A DNA stretch of 64,000 nt. Source: Edolisoma coerulescens (Eukaryota; Chordata; Aves; Passeriformes; Campephagidae). Positions 46,201 to 56,580 of this stretch are shown one piece after another. Under the pieces are notes generated by a model. The model was not told the DNA's origin. It saw only the letters and a list, made by a program, of their open reading frames with translations, and made no database searches. Every line of letters starts with the position of its first letter. Position 1 is the first letter of the stretch. Both the position numbers and the translations under genes were made by a program. Location: contig VWZW01002582.1 of NCBI GenBank assembly GCA_013397115.1, positions 434,773 through 498,772 on the forward strand. Reading direction: 5' to 3'.

Positions 46201-47083
46201 GGTCTGTGGTCACCAGGGTTGTTTTGGGTTTACTCTGCAGTCTCTGGATGGAAGCTCCCGGTGTCCTCGCCTCCAGCTGGGCTGAGGAGCAGCCCCCAGT
46301 TCCTCCTCAGAGGCTTGGTGTCCCCGTGCTCACAGCTGCAGGAATGTTCCTGTGGCATCCTGGTGGGCTCTAACAGGTTCCACCTCTTTCCATCACAGTT
46401 CCCCTCCTGTTTTCTGCCCAGTTCTTCCCAGTGGGCAACACTGGGAACCAAGTAATCTACTTGGAGATATCACTGTTCCCCTCACACGTGTTGCTGCTTG
46501 TCAGGTTGGAGTTGTGGATAAAGGGGGAAGAACTGTTATATAAATCCAGGGACATGTTTTTTTTATCTCCTGTTTTAAAGGATCAGGGTTTTTTTCAGGA
46601 CTCACATTGTGTTTTGAAAAGATGAGGCTGAAGCGCCTGCTGAAGGCTCAGAAGGAACTGAGGACTTGCAGCAAGCCTGCTGGAATTAAGAATAGCTTAA
46701 ATGATGGAGTCAGGGTTAGAGACAACGACAGTTTTCCATGTAGTCTGTCCAAGTTCTTTGCAGGAAGCAGGAAAATAGACAATTCTAGGTTTTTATCTCC
46801 CTGGTTGATTGGCTGTTCTTCCTGAAAAAGTTCCGGCACTGAGTTTCTGTGGCTTGTTTGCTCCCCAGGACCCCAAGGCTCAAGTTTTTGGATGGTTATT
46901 TCACATTTGCTGCACCTGTGCCACTGCTTTCTGTGTTGCTCTTGGAGCACCTCTTCAGCCAAGATGTATTTAAAGGATTATTGATGGAGCTCTGGTGACC
47001 TTTCCTGTGGTTTGCTGGTGGGTGTTTGTGTTTGGCTGAGAAATGGAGTCAGTACTGGATTTCCCCCATCTCTTCCACCATGA
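40231..47083. other. long stretch without recognised CR1 or gene
   Basis: Nearly 7 kb in which I recognise no transposon. AT-rich single-copy parts alternate with moderately GC-rich ones (43600-44800). A short direct repeat 'cggctggtgt' is present at 44340-44365. Open frames up to about 217 codons at 43950-45031 lie in the GC-richer part and show no domain. No exon can be supported. Confidence 0.35.
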
Positions 47084-47240
47084 ATCAGTCATGGGATGAT
47101 TTGAAAGGGACCTCAAAGCCCACCCAGTGCCACCCCTGCCATGGCAGGGACACTTCCCACTGTCCCAGGCTGCTCCCAGCCCCGTCCAGCCTGGCCTTGG
47201 GCACTGCCAGGGATCCAGGGGCAGCCACAGCTGCTCTGGC
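47084..47240 (-). mobile_element. CR1: CR1 LINE 3' end, antisense
   Basis: 'gaatcagtcatgggatgatt', 'gaaagggacctcaaagccca', 'cactgtcccaggctgctccc', 'ggccttgggcactgccaggg' and 'ccaggggcagccacagctgc' occur in reversed CR1 order. It is about 157 bp. Confidence 0.93.
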
Positions 47241-48144
47241 AAGTGACACCCATGGAAATGGGTAAATCCAAGTGTAAAAAACTATTTCCAATGGATCATG
47301 AAAAAAGATGGCTGGAAAAAGGACACGTCCTGATCCGTTAAGTCTCGTTCCGATCAGAGTTCATCTGGTGAGAAGGAGTTGAAAGATAAATGTCACAGGA
47401 GAAGTGCAACAACTCTCAGGGCTTTAAGTGATCAAAGGCTCCCTTGAAAAGCCTGTTGTCAACTCTTGATGCTGTGTCACAACTCTTTGTGTCAGTCCTG
47501 AAGGAAAAACAAAATAGAGATGATTTTTGGAGATACAAGCAAAATCATCCATATCTAGTAGGTAGAAACACAGCTGCTTATTAGGAGGGTTTTTCCCCTA
47601 AAATGTCTTTTAACTGTCTGGTTACAGTGTTATGGCTGCAGGCGAAACGGGATCTGCACATATTGCATTGCCTCTGGCTAGCAAATGTTTCTGGGGTTTG
47701 TAATATTTTAAGCAGGTAGCGCCGAGCGAGGCCGTGAGTCAATCTGGCTACAACCAATCAATTATTCACAGCGCACTCCCAGCAAAATCATTTAAAGGAG
47801 AAGTCTCCTGCCAGTCACTAACAGGCATGCAGACAAAGAAATGATGTCTGTAGCAAAAATAAGCAGCTTACAGTGTGATTGCCAATAAAAAAATCAAACA
47901 TAGCTTGCTAGAAAGAACTCCACCTGCTTGCTAAAAAATCTGTCAATTGAATGTATTTTTAATAAGGTGATGAATTTGATGACTCAGAGCTGGGGTTTGG
48001 AAAGAGTTTTAGTTTCAGCTGACCCAGGCTCTGTATCTGAATTTGGTCAAGGTAAGCATTTTGCCTGATTTTGCCATCCACAGAGTGGGCTTGGAAAAAA
48101 TGGTGCTCCTGTGCAGGGGTCCCAAAATACCCTTGCCCCAGGTA
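47241..48144. other. single-copy DNA with a strong conserved-looking block
   Basis: No gene. The part at 47690-47960 is listed separately as a candidate regulatory element. Confidence 0.4.
47690..47960. promoter_or_regulatory. candidate conserved enhancer-like element
   Basis: About 270 bp of AT-rich, non-repetitive DNA with clustered short motifs: 'caaccaatcaattattca' (about 47753-47770), a TGACAG-type MEIS/TGIF core in 'ctgtcaattga' near 47941, and several TAAT/ATTA cores. It lacks long frames. The appearance is typical of vertebrate developmental enhancers, but motif presence alone is weak evidence. Confidence 0.25.
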
Positions 48145-48258
48145 TTCACAGACCCACAGAGTGGTTTGGGGTGGAAGGGACCTGCCCAAGGCAGCAGGGG
48201 TGGAACAAGAGGAGCTTTAAGGTCCCTCCCACCCCAAACCCCTCTGGGGTTCTGTGGT
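48145..48258. mobile_element. CR1: two CR1 3' ends facing each other (inverted pair)
   Basis: The left half (48145-48184) is an antisense CR1 tail: 'ttcacagacccacagagtgg', 'tttggggtggaagggacct'. The right half (about 48190-48258) is a sense CR1 tail: 'gagctttaaggtccctccc', 'accccaaacccctctgggg', 'ttctgtggtctg'. Together they make a long imperfect palindrome with a spacer of about 35 nt. Both halves contain the 3' terminus, so this is not a simple LINE 5' inversion. Confidence 0.85.
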
Positions 48259-48259
48259 C

Positions 48260-50890
48260 TGATGTCAGAACACCCACACAACGCAGTGCCACCAGGTGCA
48301 CTGCTAACAACAGCCTTCTTTTCCAGCAAGCTGAGCCCTTAAAGCATCATTAATGACCATTTAAAGACGTTGCTGCCAGTGCAGGAATGGCTGTTGTGCG
48401 GGCAGAACCTTGCCAAGAGGTTCTCTTTCCCCCGGAGCGGTGGTGCAGGTGGGGAGGTGTGGCTGCCCTGTTCCCTTTGGGAAGGTGGCAGTGCTGACAG
48501 GGAGGGCTGGGTCAGCCCCACCTGGCACAGTGTGCTGCTCAGTGCAGCCAGCAAACCAGATTCGAGTTTTATGGAATTAATTTCCAGCAGCTGTTCTGAA
48601 CTGTGCCACCAGATCAGCTCCCAGCCTGGTGGTTCTGGCTGCTCCGTGGAAGGCAGTCTGTGACGGTGTTGTGGTCTCGGTTTATTTATCTGTATGTCAT
48701 TAATGGTTCTTTTTAATCTCTTCTTGGCTCTGTTGTTTTCCATGGTGTGGCAGCAGAATTTCTCTTTGCATGGTTTCTGGAAAGATTCTCTGTATTCCTC
48801 AGAGGAATGGGATCCCTGTGGTGTTCCCTGGGAGGGCTCTGCTGGTACTGGTGAAAATATGCAAATACAGTGAGAGGGTTTGCCCAGAGCATCCAGGATT
48901 TGTGTCAGAGTGCAGCCAGGAGGGATCCCTGATCCCCAGGGATTATTTGTGGGGTCAGAGATGCAGAGCCAGAGATAAAAAATACAGGTCCATATTTCAG
49001 TTATAATTACAAAAAAAATTACATAATTGCAGTTACTTTCACTTTATTTATTGGATATTCCTGCAATGATCATCAGTCAAAGTGCTGAACTGAATGTGGA
49101 TTTGGGCTTAATTCCCCTGGTTTTAGTTTTCCCTCATTGGGATACTTCCTGAGTAAGGGGGTTCATAGCTTTACTGGAGAGTCACTCCATCCTTTCCTAG
49201 CTGTTCCTGAAATAACCAAAATCCCTGGATCAGATTCTTTAGTACTTTTTTCTTTTTGTGAAACTTTTTTTCCTGTGTAAGTTCTCCATCAAAAGAAAGG
49301 AAATAACTTTTCATTTAGCTTAATAAAGGACGGATTTTTTTTTTTTTTGCCACTTAATCATGTTTGAAGTACGTGTTGATGTCAAAGATCAAAATCTTTC
49401 TGGAATTTGAGGGGGGAAAATAATCCATTTTGAACTTCACCTGTCAAACACTCCTACCTTGTGGGATCTCCGAGACTTATGAAATTTTAATTTGATATTA
49501 ACCTGAGTGGCACCTGGGAGAGGCAGGAGCAGCCTCCTCCGACTCCCAGAGGTGTTTGGGCACTGATCCTGCCAGGCTGAGCTCCGGGGCTGTGCCAGGG
49601 ATCCTGCCTGGAGCGAGGCATTGATGCCCCGAGGGGTGGGTGCTCAGAGGGATGGATGCTGTGTTCAGGCAGGAAACAGCTTCACCTGTTCTGGAACAGG
49701 AAAACACTTCCTTGATGCCAACCCCAGACTAATCAAAGTGAGAGGATAATTTGGGGAATATTTTTTAGAAAAGTGTTGGGTTTTTTTTTTCTTTAGACAC
49801 CTCATGCAAGACAAGAAAGAGGACTGCTGGAGCACAGAGCCAGCAGGAGATAATGCTGGCTGTGTGGAAGGAAACCCTATTCACAGGTTCATAATACAGC
49901 CCTGTAAATGAGATTGCAGCTAAAAAACCCTCATTCAGGTGCTGAACAAAATTAAATAAATAAAGCAGCACTTATGCTGGGAGCTGATAACCCACAGCAA
50001 ATGGAATTGGTCAGTAGGAATGGTCCTGTACTGGCCACTGGCCAGCACCGAGTCCCTCTGTGCTGGAAGGCCCCCGTGACCCCGGTGTGACACGCGGCCC
50101 GAGTGGCCTCACCCTCCCAGGCTCCAGCAGCTTCTGCAGCAACTGCTCAAGACATTTTTTTGTCCTTAAATTATTACATTTTTTTCTGCATGTGCCACTA
50201 AAATTTGGAACAATCTTCATCAAAATGTCAATTTTTGTTAGCAATCATTTTCCCTAAAAGGGCAAGTCACCTCTATTTTATGTTGGAGCTGCCTTGTGCT
50301 CATGTAAATCGTTCCCATTGATTTACCCTCTGCGCTCCTTGGAAAAGAGATTTTATTTCTGGATCTCTGTAACCCCGACTGCTGGTCAGCGTGGCTGGGT
50401 TTATATTTCATAAATATATTGCAGGGATTATGTTGTGCTAAGGGTTAGCTACATATCCACAAATGGCAGATTTAAATGTCTCAAACGTGGCTGAGATTTA
50501 TCCAGCTGAAATATTAAACAGCTAAATTTCAGCTTTTAACTGGAATAATGGGGAAAATCAGAGGCTTGGGTTTTTGCTGGCCATAAACATCAGTGAGACC
50601 TTTTCTCCTTGTTTCCTGTTGCTTTGCTTTGGTATTTATATTTGCTTTTTTTTAAAGTAGTGCAGCACCCTATATTAAGGGTTGACAAGTTAATTATATG
50701 TGATTGATCTGCTTATTTTGAGTGAGTTGTTAGCAGAATGTAAATGGCAAATGTTATTTTTTGTGTGTTTGCCGTGTGTGAGGAGAGGCAGGGAAGGAAT
50801 GAGCTCGGGAGCATCCACAGCTCCTGCAGGGACTGCCACGGGCTGGGGCTGTGCTGCAGCAGCCCCGGAGGGTCACTGGGGACAACCACG
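48260..50890. other. unannotated DNA with a poly-T run
   Basis: No gene recognised. A run of about 14 T lies at 49335-49348. Positions 50150-50720 are AT-rich single-copy DNA. Confidence 0.35.
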
Positions 50891-50990
50891 GGATATTTTG
50901 GGTGGGAAAAGCCCTCCAGCAGCATCGAGTCCAACCTGTGACCGATCCCCACCCTCTCACCCAGACCAGAGCAACCCTGCCTTTCCATAA
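50891..50990 (-). mobile_element. CR1: CR1 LINE fragment, antisense
   Basis: 'ttttgggtgggaaaagccct', 'ccagcagcatcgagtccaac' and 'gtgaccgatccccaccctct' followed by 'cacccagaccagagc' match the reversed 3' region of an older CR1 subfamily. The terminal octamer tail is missing at the left end. Confidence 0.8.
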
Positions 50991-51937
50991 ACCCCTGCTG
51001 TCTGCCCCGAGTGGCTCAGGAGATCCTGAACCTCTCGGAGGGGTTTGTCAGAGAGGGGCTTCCCACGGAGCAGGTCCTCCCCGAGCTGGGATGTTGGCAC
51101 TGGGCAGGGGCTGAAGGAGAAAAGCCCCTTCAGAGAGGGGCTGCAGCTCAGTGCCCAGCTGGGCTTGGTCCCGAGCTCCTCGGGATGTTCCTGCCCTGAA
51201 TGAAGGGTCTGGAGGGGCCCAGCCTCCTGCTGCTGCAGGCTGGGCTCGGGTCCCGGTGGAGGTGTGGAGTGGTTCCTGGGGCAGCATCCCAGGGCTGAGG
51301 CTGATGAGTGCTCAGCCCTCTCCAGACCTTCACTCCTCCTCCAGCTGAGGCCACACATGGGGTAATGTTTGTGGCAGGGGCTTTATCTGCTCCTGGGAGC
51401 ACGGCAGCAACACTGAAATTTTAGCCACCGTTCTTTTTAATAGATGGAGTGGGCCATAAAAAATTAAGGAACTGCCACTAAACTGTCAAGGCTTTAATGT
51501 TGTCAGAGGATTTCAGAAGGCTTGGAACAAATTTTGGAGGCCTGTGTGATCTTTGCTCCACCACAAGAACAAAACGTGTGCCTTGTCAGTAATCCAGGGC
51601 AGGGTGATGGTGCTGCTCACTGAGGATGCCCCTCGTGGTGCAGAGCTGACTGATGGGTTTGCGTTTCCAGAAGAAAACGGGAAGCTGCAAACTGTCACTG
51701 CAGGTGGTAGAGTTTAAATCTGGTTTAAGATTTCTTACGAAATGGTTTTTGCACTAAGGAGTTTTTTGAATAATGTGTCTCTTCCAACCACAGCAACTCA
51801 AGCACTTGGTAAGAAAAATAACCCTGACAAAAACTTCTCAGTCATTCAGTGATGCCTTGGATTTCTTTCACAAGAACGTTTACTTTTCATAAATACCAGC
51901 ATGGGTAGAGTTAAGACTTCTTTGCTTCAGCGTGTTT
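50991..51937. other. unannotated DNA, no gene seen
   Basis: GC-rich to 51360, then AT-rich. I do not recognise a repeat or a gene. Confidence 0.35.
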
Positions 51938-52182
51938 GGACTCTGTTCTCCCAGGTACAAGGGACAGGGTGAGAGGAAATAGACTGAAGCTGCTCCAGGA
52001 GAGATGTAGGTTGGATATTTGGGAAATTGTCCTCACAGCAAGGGCTGCCCAGGGCAGTGCTGGAGTGTTGAAACGCCTGTGGATGTGGCACTTGAGGACA
52101 TGGGTTAGTGCTGACCATGGTGGTGCTGCTGGTTGGACTCTTCAATCTTCTTTGTCTTCTCCAACCTTGATTCTGTGTTTTT
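51938..52182 (+). mobile_element. CR1: CR1 LINE 3' region, diverged
   Basis: 'ctcccaggtacaagggacag', 'gagatgtaggttggatattt', 'gggctgcccagggcagtgct', 'gtggatgtggcacttgagga', 'catgggttagtgctgacc' and 'ccaaccttgattctgtg' occur in sense order. The match to the CR1 3' region is clear but several percent of bases differ, so it is older. Confidence 0.9.
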
Positions 52183-52184
52183 GT

Positions 52185-53039
52185 AACTAAAATCAGTACC
52201 CTGTCCTGGTTTCCAGCCCTCCAGAACCATGTGCAGGCACAGGATGCTGCTTCTGGAGCTTGCACGTGTTGGGGTGCTCTTGATGCTGATTACTGCTGTG
52301 TCTGGGGGGCTGTGCTTCCCCTTCCTGAGGGAATGCTGGTAAGAAGTGTCCGATTCCTGTCTCCTCGCAGCTGGCTTCGCGTGTCCTTGCTCTCAGAGGG
52401 ACTTGTGCCAGTGAGGGAGGAGCTTTCCCTGTGGCATGGCTGTCCCTCAGCAGGCAGAAGTGAGACCCCTTCTTGCATCCAAGGGTTAATTTGTTTTAGG
52501 CCTAAGAGAGCAGGAATTTCTCCTGGGTCAGTTTTCCCTCCTTGCCTGCCCGGGTGGCCGCTGCCCAGCTGGGGGATGTGGAACATGAACCTGGCCTCCC
52601 CTCCCTGCTCTGCCCTGTGCCAAACCAAAGCTGCTTTTCCTTGTGCTGCCTGAACTCTGGGTGAAGGTGGAACCCCTTCCACCGACCCTGGGCAAAGTCT
52701 CAGCAGTCCAGTGTAAGAAAACAGAATATGCAGATACCTGGATGTTTCTTCTCTGATTTTTTTTTTTTCTTCCAACACAGATCCATTTCAAGTTTTGGAA
52801 GTAATTGGAATTGAATTTGAGAATGTAAAATGTGATGCTATATTGAAGCATCATTCAACTAAACTACTGAGAATGTGGATTTTGGGTTGTTTCAGGGCTT
52901 GTTCTCCTCTCGTGAGGTGTCTCTCTAGATCAGCTTTATTGGCAAAGGCTTCTCGAGGAGCTCTGGGCTGGAGCTTCCTCGGTGGCTTCCGGAGTTCCAC
53001 ACACACAGGGTAAATATTTCCCACTCAGTGTTGCTGGTG
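52185..53039. other. unannotated DNA with a T-run
   Basis: A T-run lies at about 52758-52770. No supported gene or recognised transposon. Confidence 0.35.
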
Positions 53040-53340
53040 TGGCTGCACACACGGAGGGTAAGGGCCGAGGCCGATGTGTGCCAGGGAGGGAATGTCCCCG
53101 GGAGAGCATCGCTCCCTGCCCCAGCCCGCAGGGGTTGGGGAGTCTGCCCGGGGAGCTCCGACCGCGGCAGGGGAAGCTCCTGCCGGGCAGGAGCCGGGCT
53201 GGGCACGTCCCCTCCCTGCCTGCCGGGGTTTTCCTTGCCCCCTGCGAGGGTCTGGGGCTTTCCCAGGGCGTGGTGCTGCAATTTCTCTGATAAACATCCC
53301 CGGGCTGCTGCGCTCGAGGTGCGTCCGAACCTCTGGGAAG
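53040..53340. promoter_or_regulatory. CpG island (moderate)
   Basis: About 24 CpG in 300 bp by hand count. Open frames occur on both strands from GC content. No exon or direction is evident. Confidence 0.45.
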
Positions 53341-54234
53341 TGTGAGTGACACATCGCTGCTCTCGTGGGAGACGTGTTGTTCCAAACCGCTGTGACTAAT
53401 TACTAGCAAATGATGAGAATTTGAACGTCAATTCCCAGTATTTGCTCTGGGCAAACCCACTTCCCATCACTCTTCTGTGGTTTGTTTCCTGGAGGGGGTC
53501 AAACGCTGCTGGCAATTGTTGTAGTTGCTCATTCTTTTGCCTTTTCTTGTGCACAGATAAACCACAATTGGTTCTGGGATTTCAATTAAGGGTTGAAATT
53601 ATGTCCCAGATTATTAAAATAATATTTTTAGCATGGTTTAAAATGTTTTTTTTGTTGATGTGTCAGACACAAACATTTCAGCCTTGTGCGCATACGCAAG
53701 TAGAACAGATCTGCCTGTACACCCAAAAATTACATTGCTGCCTAAAGTTTGTCATCTTTGCTTGTTCTGTTGCTTTATTATTTGCTTGATTGTTTTTATT
53801 GCTTTATTCTTGATTAGACTTAGTTTGGACTTGATTCTGGACTTAGTTCCCCTGCATATGAGAGGTGACTCTTTGTGCTGGAAGTTCATCCTTCTACCAT
53901 GCTTTCTAAAAACTTCCAGAAATGTTTTAAATGCTTTTTAGAAAGCTGGATGCTTTCTGAAAACTCTGGCCATGAAAGCCAGGAGTTCTTTCTGAGAGCC
54001 TCTCAGGTGAAGTGAATGCTGAATCTGAATATCCCTTCCCATTTAAATCCGTAAGTCTCTGGTTAAAAACCCCAGGGTGCTGCTGTTTTGCTCCCTGAGG
54101 ACATCCAGTCCCTGCCTGTGCAGGGGGGGACACGGAGCACCCGGAGGTGGTGGCTGCAGTTCTGAGTGCTGGGCCATGGGCTGGGGGCTTGGACTGAAAA
54201 TAGATACCAAAAGTTGGACAAAATATTTTAAAAA
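53341..54234. other. AT-rich unannotated DNA
   Basis: AT-rich, T-rich single-copy DNA with no recognised gene or repeat. Confidence 0.35.
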
Positions 54235-54717
54235 ATGATGACAAAGACTGGTTCAAGTGCTGAAAAATCTGCCTTTGCAATTGCAAGTGTGAAAGTGAAA
54301 GTGAAGGTGAAGAGTACATTATTGCCCACCACGACCTACGTGGAAAGATTTCTGTGGGTGTCTCAATTCCTTGTGGAAAGGCATGACAGGAGCAGGTCAG
54401 CAGTGGTACAGACATCCCAGAAAGTTTTGGACGTGTTTGACATGTCCTATACGAGCGACCTACCCAGGGACACCCTGGATTCTCAGACAGAGCTGTTTTT
54501 AAATTATTTTAAATGCAGATTTAATTTCTTTGCTAGTCCATGTCCTGTGACTCAGCATTTCAGGACTGAATTGCTGGTGGCTGATAAAGGACAAGCTCGT
54601 GTTGCACAATTTCTCTCCAGTGGGGCACTAATGGAGTGTCTCTGGTTCCTTAATTTCATAATGTTGATAGCAACCAATTATCATTTGGACCTTTGTCTTT
54701 GTGTCCAGCCTGACTGA
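54235..54717 (+). CDS. 160-codon open frame, coding status unproven
   Basis: An ATG (with A at -3) opens 160 codons ending TGA in DNA that is not GC-rich, so the absence of stops is mildly unexpected. The predicted peptide starts with a Lys/Val alternation from a GTGAAA hexamer repeat (54287-54313), then is non-repetitive, with phrases such as KVLDVFDMSYTSDLP and QTELFLNYFKCRFNFF. An AATAAA lies at 54835-54840. I recognise no domain, signal peptide or family. It could be an accidental frame; nothing around it suggests a role. Confidence 0.15.
   Translation: MMTKTGSSAEKSAFAIASVKVKVKVKSTLLPTTTYVERFLWVSQFLVERHDRSRSAVVQTSQKVLDVFDMSYTSDLPRDTLDSQTELFLNYFKCRFNFFASPCPVTQHFRTELLVADKGQARVAQFLSSGALMECLWFLNFIMLIATNYHLDLCLCVQPD
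54287..54313. repeat. (GTGAAA)n short tandem repeat
   Basis: About four imperfect copies of GTGAAA/GTGAAG. Confidence 0.8.
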
Positions 54718-55677
54718 AGTCAGCCGGGCGGCTGCAAAGCTCTTCACAGTGGGTGGGCACAAAACCACAAACAGGGCTGGGGCCATCAGCCTCGTGGCTT
54801 TAAAAAAAAAGGGCATAAAAACTTGCTGAAGCTTAATAAATAGACTTATGCTTGATGTAAAACATTTTTTCGTGCTAAGGTCAGGCATTTTATTGATATT
54901 TCAGTTTGAAAAATAGTAATTAAAAAAATTCTAGGTAAGTCACCAGATGTTTGCTTTTGGGATGATAATATCTGACTGACTCATTTAATGTTGCTCTGAT
55001 TTGGATTAGTATTTAAAAATGTGCAAATGAGTGTTTCATGGGCAGGTCTTAGAGCTGATCTTTGAGCAGGTTTTGGAATACCTAAAAATCAGAATTGTGA
55101 ACTGATGTCGGAAAGTTTCCCTTCCAAATGTGTAGCCTCTGAAACCGATCACTTTGTCTCTGCCACCTCCAGCCGTGGTCTCTGCTGCACGGGAAGAGAA
55201 TTTGTCAGGTTGTGTCTTTTGAATGTGTGTGCATGGAGTGTTCATGTGTGCAGATAATCCACGTCCCAGAAATCGAGTGTGTGCAGCAGCAAGGTGTGCT
55301 TCTGAGGGGAATTAAGCTTATTTTAGAAGCCTGTCATCTCCCAGTGGATTGGGGTCCATCTCTTGTGGTTATTCAATTTATCTGACAGATACAGGTTCTG
55401 TTTCAAATGCCACTCTGAGGATGGAGTGGGAATATTCAGACCCTGAGCTGTGTGGTGCTGGTTAGAGATGGGGGAGATAAATCACATTTTCCAGTGGTTA
55501 CTTTGTGTTTTTTCTGCTGTTTCACCTCCTCTCGCACAAACCTTTCTGTATTTGGAAGGATAATTGGTCTCTGATAATGTGACTGTGAAATTCCATTTCT
55601 GTTCTTGACCATGAGCATGGCTAAATTGACTTTATTTTCATTTATTCACCCATTTTCACTAATAATGGCCAAGCCTG
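54718..55677. other. unannotated DNA, no gene seen
   Basis: AT-rich single-copy DNA to 55120, then mixed. No repeat or gene recognised. Confidence 0.35.
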
Positions 55678-56020
55678 GGGGGCCCTTGTGGCTCTGCACA
55701 AGTCCCTGACAGGAGGGGGCAGCCGGGGGGGTCGGGCTCTGCTCCCAGGGAACAGGGACAGGAGGAGAGGGAACGGCCTCAGGCTGGGCCAGGGGAGGCT
55801 CAGGGTGGACAGCAGCAGGAATTTCCCCATGGAAAGGGTGGTCAGGCCTTGGCAGGGGCTGCCCAGGGAGGTTTGGAGTGCCCATCCCTGGAGGTGTCCC
55901 AGGAAGGGCTGGAGGTGGCACTGAGTGCTCTGGGCTGGGCACAAGGTGGGGATTGGGCACAGCTTGGGCTCGGTGATCCTGGAGGGATTCTCCTTCATCC
56001 TCACTGATTCTGGGGTTCTG
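55678..56020 (+). mobile_element. CR1: CR1 LINE 3' region, about 340 bp
   Basis: 'gctctgcacaagtccctgac', 'agggacaggaggagagggaa', 'cctcaggctgggccaggg', 'ggaatttccccatggaaagg', 'gtcaggccttggcaggggct', 'ggagtgcccatccctggagg', 'ctcggtgatcctggaggg' and the tail 'ctgattctggggttctg' occur in order. It is well preserved and in sense orientation. Confidence 0.95.
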
Positions 56021-56580
56021 ACTCCATTCTCATTTTTGGCTCCAAAAGCACAAGTGCCTTTTCACTTCCCAGCCCTGTGAAAAGCAGAGATTGATTTTTC
56101 AGGACAGTGATGAACCTTTCTGATGCTGCTTCTGCCCCCTCCCACAGCTTCCCCAGCCCCTGTTGTTAGTCAAAAGAAATGAGTGATATGCAAATGTTGT
56201 TTCCTATAAACTCCAGCAGTGCCGTGGTTCCAGCATCAATTATGGAAGTGCTATAAGGCACGGCTTTGTAGCATCGCTCAGAGATTTACAAAGGCGCTGT
56301 CTGGAGATTCCTCAGGTTTTTAATCTCAGCACCCTAGGAGAAAACATGCAGTCCACACAGCCTCCCTGTCTGATATTTTATTAATGAGATTAAATGAGTA
56401 AGTAAATTATACATGTAAATCAAACAGAAAACAGAACGGGATAATATGAAGTCAGCACATTAATCAATTTATCAGCTTGGTTTATTTGATGTGCTGTGAT
56501 CACCGATCTTTGTATCCTCCAACCACCATGCTGCATACCAAAAATAAAGAGCAAAAATCCCTCAGCCCCCATTAAAAAAC
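56021..56580. other. AT-rich DNA downstream of the 355-codon frame
   Basis: AT-rich, single-copy. A minus-strand AATAAA (plus-strand TTTATT at 56481-56486) lies about 95 nt past the stop of the neighbouring minus-strand frame. Confidence 0.4.
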
